Positions 9,857 through 19,262 are shown, counted from the stretch's first letter. The stretch: DNA of 64,000 nucleotides from Pseudomonas sp. ADAK18 (GCF_012935695.1 NZ_CP052859.1:3265001-3329000); one strand, 5' to 3'. Program-made: numbers and translations. The notes: generated from the sequence alone by a model not told the origin.

Positions 9857-10095
9857 TTGTCCTCCCCAGACAGTTACGACAAATTATGCCGGGCAGTGGT
9901 TAAGCCTTATATGACGTCTCAGCGATGCAATCTTCAATGCTGGACGATTGCTCAAAGTATGGCGTCAAGGCTTGCACTTGCGAGTGCCTCCGCTTGCCTA
10001 TATCGCCGAGCATGCCATTAGCCGTCTGAGTCTCTGGATCAGGCTTCTTTACGCTGCGTGGCATCTTCAGTCAAGACATCGAAACAGGGAAGATC

Positions 10096-11364
10096 ATGGA
10101 ACAGTCCGCCTCTTCAGAACCCCGCCGGGTCGTTGTAACCGGTTATGGCGCAATCTGCTCGCTTGGCCAGAATGTCGACGCCATCTGGGACGCAATGATG
10201 GATTACCAAGTCGGTTACCGTCAGCACAGCTTCGACGATCCGAGCATCCATGCACGTTATTTTGGTTTTATTGATGACTTCGGCCGTGAAGCAATGCGTC
10301 CGTTTTCGAAGAAAATTTCCAAGATGTTGCCACTATTCGCCAAATACAGCCTGGTGGCCACCCACGAAGCGCTCCGTATGGCCTTCGGTGATACGCCTCT
10401 GGATGACGTCGTGTCGCCCTTTGATCGCGGCGTGATCCTCGGCACCGGTTGGGGTGGGCTCGACACCGCCAACTGTAATAACAACGAATACCGTGAGCAC
10501 GGCATATCCACTTCCTTCGCCACCGTCATGTCGATGTGCAATGCCGCTACCGCCGGTATCACCATGAACTGGAACATGCGTGGCATCCAGAACAGCCCGG
10601 TTGCCGCCTGTGCCACAGGCACCATCGCCATTGGCGAGGCGTACGAGGCAATTCGCTGCGGCCGCGCCAACATGATGATTGCCGGTGGCAGTGAATCCTT
10701 GAAAGAGCAGTTCAACGTCTGGTCGGTGGATGTCATTCAGGCCTTGAGCAAAGAGCAGGAAAACCCTCGCCTGGCCTGTTGCCCGTTCAGTAAGGGACGC
10801 AGCGGTTTCGTGCTCTCCGAGGGCGCGGCGGTACTTTGCCTGGAAGACTATGAGTCGGCCCGGGCGCGTGGCGCGCAGATACTCGGAGAAATCACTGGCT
10901 ACGCCAACTATTCCGACGCCTACGACATGACGGCCCCGGCCGAAGACATGCAGGCACGGGTGCGGGTGATCAATTCCGTGTGCAAGCAGGCAGGCGTACA
11001 GGCCTCGCAGATCGACTACGTCAACCTGCACGGCACCTCGACACCGCTCAACGATGTCAACGAAACCCGCTCGATCAAGCTGGCCCTGGGGGACGCCGCC
11101 TATGGCATTCCTATGTCCAGCACCAAGTCCTACACCGGCCACCTGATCGGTGCCGCCGGTTCCATGGAAGCGATCTTCTGCCTCAAGGCCATGGCTCGCG
11201 GCACCATCCCGGCGACTATCCATATGGATGAGGCCGATCCCGAGTGTGACCTCAACTACGTGCCCAACGAGCACCTGCATGGGCAAAGCCTGAACAATGT
11301 GCTGAACCTGAGCTTCGGCTTCGGTGGCGCCAACGCCGGCATCATGCTGCGCAAGGTGGTCTGA
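10096..11364 (+). CDS. FabF-type beta-ketoacyl-ACP synthase
   Basis: This 422-residue condensing enzyme has a full Cys-His-His triad: Cys in VAACATG, His in NLHGTSTPLND and His in TGHLIGAAG. It would elongate an acyl chain held on the dedicated ACP encoded two genes downstream. It is the first gene of a tightly packed operon in which the next start lies 2 bases after this stop. The dedicated ACP, dehydratase and reductase suggest a specialised lipid or polyketide-like product and not housekeeping fatty acid synthesis. Expression is probably controlled by the adjacent LuxR/LuxI pair. Confidence 0.92.
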   Translation: MEQSASSEPRRVVVTGYGAICSLGQNVDAIWDAMMDYQVGYRQHSFDDPSIHARYFGFIDDFGREAMRPFSKKISKMLPLFAKYSLVATHEALRMAFGDTPLDDVVSPFDRGVILGTGWGGLDTANCNNNEYREHGISTSFATVMSMCNAATAGITMNWNMRGIQNSPVAACATGTIAIGEAYEAIRCGRANMMIAGGSESLKEQFNVWSVDVIQALSKEQENPRLACCPFSKGRSGFVLSEGAAVLCLEDYESARARGAQILGEITGYANYSDAYDMTAPAEDMQARVRVINSVCKQAGVQASQIDYVNLHGTSTPLNDVNETRSIKLALGDAAYGIPMSSTKSYTGHLIGAAGSMEAIFCLKAMARGTIPATIHMDEADPECDLNYVPNEHLHGQSLNNVLNLSFGFGGANAGIMLRKVV

Positions 11365-11366
11365 TC

Positions 11367-12173
11367 ATGCAGCTGCAATTCGGAGCCGAGCAGATCGAGG
11401 CCTGGGCCGGCCTCTCCGGTGATCGCAACCCGATTCACTTCGACCGTGAGGCTGCGCGCCGCATGGACGCGGCCGATGTGGTGGTACACGGCATGCTCGC
11501 GTTGCTGCCGATCAAGCACCACATGGGGCGTGTCAATCAGGTACTGCCCCAGGAGTGGATGCAGTTCAAGGCGCTGCTCAAGGCGCCGGTATTGCGCGAT
11601 AGCCCGGTAGCCCTGTCGACCCGTGAGCGCAGCAACAGCACCGGATTCAAGCTGCACTCAAGCGCGGGTGACAGTGAGCACGTAATTGGCCATGTCCGTA
11701 CCGTCGAGGCGCCGGTCTGGTTATCCACAACCCCGGGCTTTCTGCTGGCCCGCGACGAGGTCACGGCCTGGCTCGCGCAGTTTCGCGATGAAGTGGGCAA
11801 AGGCTTGGATGATTGGGTGGCGCTTGATGCGCTGATCTTTTCCCACTTCATTCGCAACCATCTGGGCGTGATCTTCGATTGCCTGTCCCCGCAGTTTCGT
11901 CAACAAAAGCGGCCGAACCGGCTTGAGGACCTGTCGGATCACCTGGTGGTGCAGACCAGCCACCAGATCACCTTTTGCACCTCGCTGCGCTCGCTGGACG
12001 AGTTGCAGACCGATATTCGCTGTGAGATCGACAACATCACCCTGATCGAAAGCCCCGGCAAAGCCGTGGGCACCCTTGATCTGGGCGTGCATGTCAATGA
12101 TTGCCACGTAATGACCATCACCCTCGGGCTGATGGCAAAAACACTTTCAACCCACCAAGGAGCTGTGCAATGA
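11367..12173 (+). CDS. MaoC-like hotdog dehydratase
   Basis: This 268-residue protein carries the MaoC hydratase signature in its first 60 residues: LSGDRNPIHFD followed by VVHGM. The Asp and His of this motif are the expected catalytic pair. The second half has roughly the length of another hotdog domain but shows no active-site motif, so it is probably a structural half as in two-domain hydratase 2 enzymes. It would dehydrate a 3-hydroxyacyl-ACP intermediate after the ketoreductase at 15764. Its stop overlaps the ACP start (ATGA). Confidence 0.82.
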   Translation: MQLQFGAEQIEAWAGLSGDRNPIHFDREAARRMDAADVVVHGMLALLPIKHHMGRVNQVLPQEWMQFKALLKAPVLRDSPVALSTRERSNSTGFKLHSSAGDSEHVIGHVRTVEAPVWLSTTPGFLLARDEVTAWLAQFRDEVGKGLDDWVALDALIFSHFIRNHLGVIFDCLSPQFRQQKRPNRLEDLSDHLVVQTSHQITFCTSLRSLDELQTDIRCEIDNITLIESPGKAVGTLDLGVHVNDCHVMTITLGLMAKTLSTHQGAVQ

Positions 12174-12436
12174 CCACCGTAAATGACGTATTTGATGTTG
12201 TTCGTAACCTGATTCTGGAACTCAAGGATGTCGACGAAAACGATGTGACGTTGGATACCAACATCGAATCGATGGAGCTCGACAGCCTGGACTTCGTCGA
12301 GATGCAGGTCGTGGTGCAGAAGAAGATCGGCCAGGCGCTGGATCCCGATTCGTTCGCCAGCCGCAAGATCGCCACACTGCGCCAGCTGTGTGAATTCGTG
12401 GTCGAGCTCAAGGCCTCGGCCGCCGTCCCTGCCTGA
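12170..12436 (+). CDS. Acyl carrier protein
   Basis: This 88-residue acidic protein has a phosphopantetheine attachment site at the Ser in MELDSLDFVEM, near residue 40. It starts at 12170 in an ATGA overlap with the dehydratase gene, with AAGGAG upstream; the longer open frame to 12101 only covers the end of the dehydratase gene. It is presumably the dedicated carrier for this pathway and would need a phosphopantetheinyl transferase encoded elsewhere. Confidence 0.93.
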   Translation: MTTVNDVFDVVRNLILELKDVDENDVTLDTNIESMELDSLDFVEMQVVVQKKIGQALDPDSFASRKIATLRQLCEFVVELKASAAVPA

Positions 12437-12471
12437 CTGGCAGCTTTACAGTTACGGATAGGAGCAGGGGA

Positions 12472-13371
12472 ATGTCCAAGCAGACCAATGGTGTGCTCAC
12501 CATTTCAAAGGCAAGGGAGTCGAAGGTCCGTAAGCTGTGTGAGGTCTCGCACCACAAGACCATGGACCATGCAACCGTACTGCCCTGGGACCAGGAGGTC
12601 GATCGCCATCTGTACCCTAAAAACCCCGACCATCTGTGGGTCAACGGCACGCGTTTCTGTGAAGGCCTGAGCGATGCGCAGAAGCTGGAGTTGGCCTGGC
12701 TGGAAACGGGCCGTGATATCTCCATGTTCATCTGGCTGGAGCAGACCATTCCGGCGCTGTACATGGGTTATGTCACTCAGTTCCACGACAGCATCTCCCA
12801 GGACCTGCAGGAGTACCTGATGATCTTCTCCAAGGAGGAGATCGTTCATACGCTGACGTTCAAGCGCTTCATGGTCAAGGCCGGCCTGCAATTGTGGGAG
12901 CCACCGGTGGGTCTCTATGAACTGCTGACCGTGACGCTGCCGAAAATGGAACCCGCTGTGGGCGTGCTGTTCACCCTGCTGATCGAGTGGGTAGCGGAAA
13001 TGGGCGCGATGCACACCTCCCAGGGCACGGGCATCGAGCCGATGACCCGTACCCTGTTTCGTGAGCATCACCATGACGAGGCCCGGCATATCGCCTTCGG
13101 GCGCTGGATCAGCGAATCGTTCTTTGAGACGGCCAGCCCACAAGCCATTGCTCAGGTGAAAGCCATGAGTCGCCAAATCATTCCGGTACTGGTCGACATG
13201 TTCACCTACAACCCGCAAATCGCCTTGCACACTTCGTTCGAGTTTCCGATTGCGGTGGATGACAAGGAGAAGATTGAGGAGGTCTGGCGCTCGGCCCATA
13301 ACGCCCAGCTCAATGACATGCGCTTTGCCGAGATCTACGCCTGGGTCGACAAACTGGGGTTGCGCCAATGA
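12472..13371 (+). CDS. AurF-like non-heme di-iron oxygenase
   Basis: This 299-residue helical protein has the ligand pattern of the AurF/p-aminobenzoate N-oxygenase family: Glu in ETGRD, EEIVH, Glu in IEWVAEMG and the FREHHHDEARH box. Such enzymes hydroxylate, N-oxygenate or desaturate carrier-bound or free substrates and need an electron donor; the ferredoxin at 16602 is the obvious candidate. GGAG precedes the ATG. The stop overlaps the start of the next gene (ATGA), showing translational coupling. Its substrate is unknown. Confidence 0.8.
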   Translation: MSKQTNGVLTISKARESKVRKLCEVSHHKTMDHATVLPWDQEVDRHLYPKNPDHLWVNGTRFCEGLSDAQKLELAWLETGRDISMFIWLEQTIPALYMGYVTQFHDSISQDLQEYLMIFSKEEIVHTLTFKRFMVKAGLQLWEPPVGLYELLTVTLPKMEPAVGVLFTLLIEWVAEMGAMHTSQGTGIEPMTRTLFREHHHDEARHIAFGRWISESFFETASPQAIAQVKAMSRQIIPVLVDMFTYNPQIALHTSFEFPIAVDDKEKIEEVWRSAHNAQLNDMRFAEIYAWVDKLGLRQ

Positions 13372-14891
13372 GCCACTCGCAGTGGGACGCGATCTTCGTC
13401 GGTGCCGGGATTACCAGCCTGGCCTGTGCGGCAATGTTGGTCAAACGTGATCCCGGGGTGCGCTTGCTGATGGTCGACAAGCATATTGTCGTCGGCGGGT
13501 ATGCCTCCACGTTCAGCCGGCCGAAACAGGAAGCGGTGTTCGACTGCAGCCTGCACAAGCTCAGTGGCATGGCCGAGGGCGGCAACCTGATCCGTATCCT
13601 GCGTAATCTGGGGCTGGAAGAGACACTGGACCTGGTCTATCCCCAGGATTACTTCTGCGCCTACCAGGACGGCACGGCGTTACCGCTGGCCAATGATGCG
13701 CAGGGTGCGCAACAGCAATTGGCCGGGCGTTTTCCCCATCAGGCCGAGGCCATTGCGACCTTTTTCGAGCACGTTGGAACGTATGGGCGTAACGGTTACT
13801 ACCAGTTCCAGATGATGGACGGCACCTTTGAGCCGGACATGACGCAGTTGCGTTTCGCCCATCGCAACCTGAAGCACAAGACGGTGCGTCAGGCGCTGCA
13901 TGAGCTGTTCGACGACCCGTACCTGATCGAAATCCTGGCGGCACCGGGCATCTACGTCGGTGGTTACTCGGAAGACCTGGGCTACCTGTACTACTTGCAT
14001 GTGGTGTACGCCACGCTCAACCGTGGCAATGCCTATGTCAGGGGTTCCTCCCAGCACCTGTCCAACCTGCTGGCGCAGCAGATTGAACAAGCCGGTGGGC
14101 AGATCCTGCTCAGTACCCGTGTCGATGGCGTGCTCACCGATGGCCAAGGCAATGCCACCGGCATCAACACCAATCGCGGCGTATTCCATTCCTCACGGGT
14201 GTACATCAATGCTTCACCGCATTACGCAGTGCAGCACTTGTTTGGGGCGGATGTGGAACTGACGGCCACCCGGGAAAAACTCACCGCGCTGAAACCTGCA
14301 CGCTCGACCACCACGGTGTACCTGGTGACCGACGTACCACCGGAACAGCTGGGCCTGCATCACAGCGAGTCGATGCTGTTCTCCAGTGATTCATCGGCGG
14401 GCGCCGAGCTACGCATGGCCGCCGAACTCAGCGGTTATGAGGCATCGCTCAGTGAACGGGCGTTCTGGGAAATGTCGCCGATCGAGGTCACCAACTATCA
14501 CGCGCTGGACCCGGCGGCGGGGATGGTTGTGTGTATCAACGTGCTCGACTCGATCGCCCACTGGCCGCAGCGTCGAACTGCGGACTATCGCGCCAAGAAA
14601 CAGCGGGCCAGCGAAACTCTGGTTGAACGTCTCTTGAGCCAGGTCCCGGGGCTGCGCGGGCATGTGCTGCATACCGAGGTTGCCACACCCCACACCTATG
14701 TGCGCTTCACCAACAACACAGACGGTTCGGGCTATGGCGCTATGGTGGGCACCGACCTCAAGGGCCATGTGTTCCATCACGGCTTCCCGGTGCAAGGCGT
14801 GCAGTTTCTCAGCGCCTGGGTGGCCGGTCCCAGTTATGAAGCCGCATTCGGTTATGCCGAGATGAAGGCCCGGCAATGGAAGCGAGCATGA
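13368..14891 (+). CDS. FAD-dependent phytoene desaturase/RetSat-like oxidoreductase
   Basis: This 507-residue flavoprotein starts with an FAD dinucleotide fold (FVGAGITSLACAAMLV) followed by DKHIVVGGYAST, the pattern of carotenoid desaturase and retinol saturase-like enzymes. The C-terminal region has the expected GYGAMVGTDLKG and FLSAWVAGPSYEAAFG boxes. In this operon it could desaturate, saturate or isomerise conjugated double bonds of an acyl chain. No phytoene synthase is present, so carotenoid synthesis is unlikely. It overlaps both neighbours by 4 bases if the hydrolase starts at 14888. Confidence 0.82.
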   Translation: MSHSQWDAIFVGAGITSLACAAMLVKRDPGVRLLMVDKHIVVGGYASTFSRPKQEAVFDCSLHKLSGMAEGGNLIRILRNLGLEETLDLVYPQDYFCAYQDGTALPLANDAQGAQQQLAGRFPHQAEAIATFFEHVGTYGRNGYYQFQMMDGTFEPDMTQLRFAHRNLKHKTVRQALHELFDDPYLIEILAAPGIYVGGYSEDLGYLYYLHVVYATLNRGNAYVRGSSQHLSNLLAQQIEQAGGQILLSTRVDGVLTDGQGNATGINTNRGVFHSSRVYINASPHYAVQHLFGADVELTATREKLTALKPARSTTTVYLVTDVPPEQLGLHHSESMLFSSDSSAGAELRMAAELSGYEASLSERAFWEMSPIEVTNYHALDPAAGMVVCINVLDSIAHWPQRRTADYRAKKQRASETLVERLLSQVPGLRGHVLHTEVATPHTYVRFTNNTDGSGYGAMVGTDLKGHVFHHGFPVQGVQFLSAWVAGPSYEAAFGYAEMKARQWKRA

Positions 14892-15727
14892 GCAGACACG
14901 AAAAATCGCCCGGTTGGTTGGGGAGCACGATGTCCAAGCTGTTCATTCGGGTCATGTTTCGCCAGGTACAGGGCTGGAAGAGCGAGGTGCCCAGTCGTGC
15001 GGCGGGCTTTGTCGAAGTTGCGCGCGATGGTAGCCGGCTGGAGGGGGCATCGTTGCGCACCAGCGTCATGCACCCTCGAGGCGTGGTGCTCTTGTGTCAT
15101 CCGTTCCTCAAGTACGGCATGCATTACTTTTTCGAGAACAAACTGGATCAGGCGTTTCTCGAGCAGGGCTATCACGTGGTTGCCTTCAACTTCAAAGGCT
15201 TCGGCCGCAGCACCATCGGCGGCCCTGCATTTGCCGACGATGTGCTGGCGATTGCCCGGCGAGTGTCGCGGGACAATCCCGGCCTGCCCATCCACCTGAT
15301 GGGCTGTTCGTTTGGCGGTTATCACCTGTCCCATGCCCTGGCGCGGGATGCCACGCCCTTCACCTCGGCGGTGCTGGACAGTGTGCCGATCTCGATGCTC
15401 AGCTACTTCACCCACGGGCCGCTGCGACTGGTCATGCGCTGGATCAGCGGCAGCCGTCTGGCAGTACCCACGGGGACCTGTGCCATCGATCACTCGCTAC
15501 GGGGCGTGCGCCACCTACCCATCGCCTATTTCTACGGGCTCAACGACCGCTTTATTCCAGAGGCCGGTGTGGCGCAACTGCGCCGAGCGTGCAAGGCGCT
15601 GCATGTGGTCGGTTTTGAGGGCTGCAGGCACTTGGAAAACCATAAGAAACATCGAGATCGCTACCTCGAGGAAATCTTCGATTTCTTCAGTCGTGCGCAA
15701 GCTGCAAAAACCGTCGTGCCGGCGTAA
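14888..15727 (+). CDS. Alpha/beta hydrolase (possible release enzyme)
   Basis: This is an alpha/beta-hydrolase of about 279 residues with a nucleophile elbow GCSFGG near residue 144 and a possible catalytic His in GCRHLENH. I prefer the ATG at 14888 because it gives an ATGA overlap with the preceding stop, as at other junctions of this operon; an in-frame ATG at 14876 would add four residues. It may release the finished chain from the ACP or process an ester. No lid or membrane segment is seen. Confidence 0.75.
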   Translation: MSRHEKSPGWLGSTMSKLFIRVMFRQVQGWKSEVPSRAAGFVEVARDGSRLEGASLRTSVMHPRGVVLLCHPFLKYGMHYFFENKLDQAFLEQGYHVVAFNFKGFGRSTIGGPAFADDVLAIARRVSRDNPGLPIHLMGCSFGGYHLSHALARDATPFTSAVLDSVPISMLSYFTHGPLRLVMRWISGSRLAVPTGTCAIDHSLRGVRHLPIAYFYGLNDRFIPEAGVAQLRRACKALHVVGFEGCRHLENHKKHRDRYLEEIFDFFSRAQAAKTVVPA

Positions 15728-15763
15728 CCACGGCAGGGACCATCAGACTAAAGGATCTATGTC

Positions 15764-16519
15764 ATGGATGTTCAACAGGCTTCAAACGGTAAATGGGTAC
15801 TGGTCAGTGGCGGCAGTCGCGGCATTGGACGTGCACTGGTTTCGGCCTTGGCACGGGAAGGGTATCGGGTCGCTTTCACCTATCAGTCTTCGGCTGACGC
15901 AGCCTTGCAGCTGGAACGGGAAGTAGAGGCCAGCGGTGGCTGGGCCCGGGGGTACGCCTGTGACGGGCGCGACCACGCTTCGGTCGAGGCGGTGTGTGCA
16001 CAACTGGTGGAGACCCTTGGCGAGCCTTACGGCTTGATCAACAACATGGGGGTGACCGGTGACCAACTGTTGTTCAAGTTCGATATCGAGCGTTACCGCG
16101 ATGTGGTCGCGACCAACCTCGATTCAGCGGTGTATTTCAGTAAATGCCTGGCACCGGCGATGGCCGCAGAGCGTCGCGGCAAAATCTTGCACATGTCCTC
16201 CGTCAGTGGGCTCAAGGGCAACAAGGGACAGTTGGGTTATTCCGCGACCAAGGCGGCAATGATCGGTATCACCAAGACCATGGCACTGGAGTTGGCGCGC
16301 TTCAAGATCACCGTCAATGCCATCGCCCCAGGTTTCATTGCCACGGAGATGGTCGAGCAGATCGCCGCCCCGGTACGCAAGTCGATCACCGACACCATCC
16401 CCCTCAAGCGCTTCGGTGAAGTTCGTGAAGTGGCGGCCTTGGCCAGTTTTCTGCTGTCGAACCAGGCCGACTACATCACCGGCCAAACATTCGTGATCGA
16501 TGGCGGCCTGACGGCCTGA
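15764..16519 (+). CDS. 3-Oxoacyl-ACP reductase (FabG-like SDR)
   Basis: This 251-residue classical short-chain dehydrogenase has the cofactor loop SGGSRGIG, the NNMGV segment, a catalytic Ser in MSSVSG and the YSATK Tyr-Lys pair. It ends FVIDGGLTA as FabG proteins do. It should reduce the beta-keto group made by the ketosynthase at 10096 and supply the substrate of the MaoC-like dehydratase. AAGGA precedes the ATG at 15764. A 36-base gap separates it from the hydrolase gene. Confidence 0.9.
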   Translation: MDVQQASNGKWVLVSGGSRGIGRALVSALAREGYRVAFTYQSSADAALQLEREVEASGGWARGYACDGRDHASVEAVCAQLVETLGEPYGLINNMGVTGDQLLFKFDIERYRDVVATNLDSAVYFSKCLAPAMAAERRGKILHMSSVSGLKGNKGQLGYSATKAAMIGITKTMALELARFKITVNAIAPGFIATEMVEQIAAPVRKSITDTIPLKRFGEVREVAALASFLLSNQADYITGQTFVIDGGLTA

Positions 16520-16601
16520 TTCAGTCGTGCGGACCTGGCCGCGGCACCAGGAAATCCTGAGTGGCGAATTCCCAGTCAAACCAGACTTTACGAGACTCAC
16601 C

Positions 16602-16961
16602 ATGACCTATGTAGTGACTGACAACTGCATTCAATGCCGCCATACCAACTGCGTCGATATCTGCCCCGCAGATGCGTTCCATCTGGGACCCAACTTTATC
16701 GTCATCAACCCACAGGAGTGCGTCGACTGTGGCTTGTGCCTGCCCGAGTGTCCGGAGGAAGCCATTGCGCCCGAGAACCGGCTCGATGACAGCAACCGCC
16801 ATTTCATCGAACTCAACGCAGAACTGGTCAAGCACTGGCCGGTGATCCTGCAGCGGATTCCTCCACTGGCTGATCACGAACACTGGAGCCACAAGCCGAA
16901 CAAGCTGCCCTACCTGGTACGTGAAATCGAGGCGGTTGAACTGGCCGCAACCACCAACTGA
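16602..16961 (+). CDS. 7Fe ferredoxin (FdxA type)
   Basis: This 119-residue ferredoxin has cysteines spaced as in seven-iron ferredoxins: CIQCRHTNCVDICP for the mixed 3Fe-4S/4Fe-4S ligands and CVDCGLCLPECP for the rest. It is a likely electron donor for the AurF-like di-iron oxygenase in the same operon. The ATG at 16602 is preceded by a weak ribosome-binding site. The open frame extends to 16527, but the added residues have no ferredoxin character. Confidence 0.9.
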   Translation: MTYVVTDNCIQCRHTNCVDICPADAFHLGPNFIVINPQECVDCGLCLPECPEEAIAPENRLDDSNRHFIELNAELVKHWPVILQRIPPLADHEHWSHKPNKLPYLVREIEAVELAATTN

Positions 16962-17014
16962 CCCATACCGGGCATGATGCTCACCGTGACGGACTGACAT
17001 TAAGGAGCAATGGA

Positions 17015-17449
17015 GTGGCAAACGAATACAACTTGGCACTGGTGATCGGCGCGGGGCTCAGTCTGCTGGCGGCCCTGATGCATGTCGGGGTGATCCTGGG
17101 CGGGCCTGCCTGGTATCGCTTGTTTGGCGCTGGCGACCGCATGGTGAATGCGGCCGAGGCCGGTCGGCGGTTTCCCGCAGTGATCACGGCGGGGATTGTC
17201 CTGGTGCTCGCCGCCTGGACAGCGTATGCCCTGTCGGGTGCCGGGGTGATCGCCCCCCTGCCCCTGCTGCTTCCGGCGCTCTGCGCGATCACCCTGATCT
17301 ACCTGGTGCGTGGCCTGCTGGGGCCGTTCCTCCTGCTAGGTACTGCTGGGCGCAGTGTTCGCTTCATTGTGGTCAGCTCGGTGACTTGCCTGGTTTATGG
17401 GCTGGTGCATCTGTTCGGGCTGGTACAAGTTTGGGGACACTTGGCCTAA
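17015..17449 (+). CDS. Small integral membrane protein
   Basis: This 144-residue protein has four predicted membrane helices and few charged residues. It starts with GTG at 17015; AAGGAG at 17002-17007 is 7 bases upstream, and the nearby ATG at 17010 is out of frame. It is the last gene of the quorum-sensing operon, 53 bases after the ferredoxin. I do not recognise a function. Membrane anchoring of the pathway or handling of its lipid product are possibilities. Confidence 0.75.
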   Translation: MANEYNLALVIGAGLSLLAALMHVGVILGGPAWYRLFGAGDRMVNAAEAGRRFPAVITAGIVLVLAAWTAYALSGAGVIAPLPLLLPALCAITLIYLVRGLLGPFLLLGTAGRSVRFIVVSSVTCLVYGLVHLFGLVQVWGHLA

Positions 17450-17477
17450 TGGCAAGCGCAAAATTGCCGATGCTCAC

Positions 17478-18272
17478 TCATGCGCGCTCTTCAAGCCGGT
17501 AACGCAAGAAACGATGCCCGGCAGAAAACAGCCGACGGTAGGTGAGCAACACGGCACCTACCGTCCCCAACGCCGACGACGCGGCGATCAGGAACATGAT
17601 CACGATCTGGTAACGCACCGCGTCCACCGGGCTCTCTCCCGCCAAGACCTGGCCGGTCATCATGCCCGGCAAGCTGACAATACCCACCACGGCCATCTGG
17701 TTCAGGGTCGGGATCATCCCCGCACGCACGGCCTGGCGAATGGCATCCTGCGCCGCCTCCCAGCGTGAGCCACCCAGGGCCAGGATCATCTCGATATTGT
17801 TACGCCCCGACGTCAATTCCTGGGTCATGCGCTCGATGCCCAGGGAGACGCCCGTCAGCGTGTTGCCCAGAATCATCCCGAGAATGGGGATCGCATACTG
17901 CGGCTCATACCAGGGATGGATACGGATAATCGCGAACAAGCCCACCGCAGTGACCAGCCAGGAGCTGCCCCACACCGATACAATGCTGTCGACGCGCTGC
18001 CCCGCATACGTACGCTTGCCACGCCCCGCCGCCGAGATGCCAGCGATCAAGGTCATCAGGCACATCAGCGGCAGTACCACATACCAATAGGCGAACTCGA
18101 ACACCCACCCCAACAGGTAACCAATCGCCAGCAGTTGCACCACCGTGCGGACGGCGGCCCAGATCAACTGGCGTTCCAGGCCCAGTCGCAACAGCAGCGA
18201 CAGCGCGCCGTTGATGAGTATCAGCGAGGCGGCGATGCCCATGTCCAGGGCAGACAGGTTTTGATAGTTCAT
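17478..18272 (-). CDS. fetB: FetB-like ABC transporter permease
   Basis: This 264-residue membrane protein with about six to seven helices matches the YbbM/FetB family (motifs PILGMILGNTLTGVSLG and LGGSRWEAA). In E. coli FetAB exports iron and protects against oxidative stress. The ATG at 18272 overlaps the stop of the ATPase gene (ATGA), which decides the start over the longer frame to 18317. It converges on the end of the quorum-sensing operon, 28 bases away. Confidence 0.88.
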   Translation of the reverse strand: MNYQNLSALDMGIAASLILINGALSLLLRLGLERQLIWAAVRTVVQLLAIGYLLGWVFEFAYWYVVLPLMCLMTLIAGISAAGRGKRTYAGQRVDSIVSVWGSSWLVTAVGLFAIIRIHPWYEPQYAIPILGMILGNTLTGVSLGIERMTQELTSGRNNIEMILALGGSRWEAAQDAIRQAVRAGMIPTLNQMAVVGIVSLPGMMTGQVLAGESPVDAVRYQIVIMFLIAASSALGTVGAVLLTYRRLFSAGHRFLRYRLEERA

Positions 18273-18958
18273 GGCTGGACGGCTCCGCTCAGCACACCAG
18301 CGTCCATGTGCAACCACGTGGTACTCATGCGCTGGGCCTGCTCATGGTCGTGGGATACCCAGATATAAGCATGGGCCGAGCCCTTGCCGAACCAGGCGTT
18401 GATCAGGGCCTCGACGTCGCGTGAAGAGGCAGGGTCGAGGGCAGCGGTAGGTTCGTCCAACAGCAGCACATCCGGGTCCAGTTGGAGGGTGCGGATCAGC
18501 GAGGCAATCTGCGATTCACCTCCCGACAAGTCACCCGCGCTTTTTGACAAAAAGTCCGGCGCTTTTCCCGCATGGGCCAGCAACGTCTTTACCGCGTCCA
18601 GATCAAAACTCAAATGCTGCAAGGTCTTGAGGGTGTAGGGAAACCGCAGGTTGTCTTCCACCGTACCTTCGAGCAACGCCGGCCGTTGCGAGAGGTAGCA
18701 GATACGGCTGCGGTACTTGGGTATCTGCGCATTGGGTATAGGCTGGTTATGCCAGAGGATTTCGCCCGAGGTCGGCGCATCCAGCAAGGCGAGCGCCCTG
18801 AGGAACACACTTTTGCCGGAGCCGGACGCGCCGGTAATCGAGATACGATCTGCGCTACGCAACGTGAAGTCAGTGGCCTGCAGCAGTTGAGCCTGGCGAC
18901 GCTCATCCATGCGAGTGAGTGCCTTGGTTTCAATCAATGGGTAATCAGTGCCCGTCAT
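18269..18958 (-). CDS. fetA: FetA-like ABC transporter ATPase
   Basis: This 229-residue ABC ATPase has a Walker A loop GASGSGKS, a signature LSGGE, a Walker B LLLDEPTAALD and the switch His in WVSHDHEQ. It pairs with the FetB-like permease in an overlapping two-gene operon. I start it at the ATG at 18958 (AGAGGA upstream); the frame continues to 19234, but that part runs into a REP-like element and is not coding. The exported metal is inferred from the family to be iron; proximity to the copper island does not by itself indicate copper. Confidence 0.88.
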   Translation of the reverse strand: MTGTDYPLIETKALTRMDERRQAQLLQATDFTLRSADRISITGASGSGKSVFLRALALLDAPTSGEILWHNQPIPNAQIPKYRSRICYLSQRPALLEGTVEDNLRFPYTLKTLQHLSFDLDAVKTLLAHAGKAPDFLSKSAGDLSGGESQIASLIRTLQLDPDVLLLDEPTAALDPASSRDVEALINAWFGKGSAHAYIWVSHDHEQAQRMSTTWLHMDAGVLSGAVQP

Positions 18959-19160
18959 GGACGCGGTCCTCTGGAACGGCTTGCAATCAATACGCTGCTG
19001 GCTATATTCCCCCGCAAGGCACCCTCTACGCCACCCTCCACTGAAAGGGCTGCGCCCAGTATCACAAAGGTCTGGGCTTTGACGGTGATTCCTACCGGGT
19101 ATGGCGTGACGACAGTCTCTAAAGCAGAGGTATCCGCACAACTTCGACGACCTGGCTTTC

Positions 19161-19262
19161 TGTAGCCGCTGCCGAGGCACGAGGCTGCGATGCGTGTCCG
19201 CAGGACCGCCCTCGGGGTCTGCTGCGCAGCCCATCGCAGCCTCGTGCCTCGGCAGCGGCTAC
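19161..19262. repeat. REP-like inverted repeat
   Basis: A left arm (tagccgctgccgaggcacga) and its reverse complement at the right flank about 40 bases. It is the same family as 4059-4231 and 35586-35686. It lies in the 451-base gap between fetA and the end of the flc operon. Confidence 0.85.

Noticed and set aside
13368..14891. Carotenoid biosynthesis gene
   Set aside because: No phytoene synthase or cyclase is present. The operon is acyl-carrier based.
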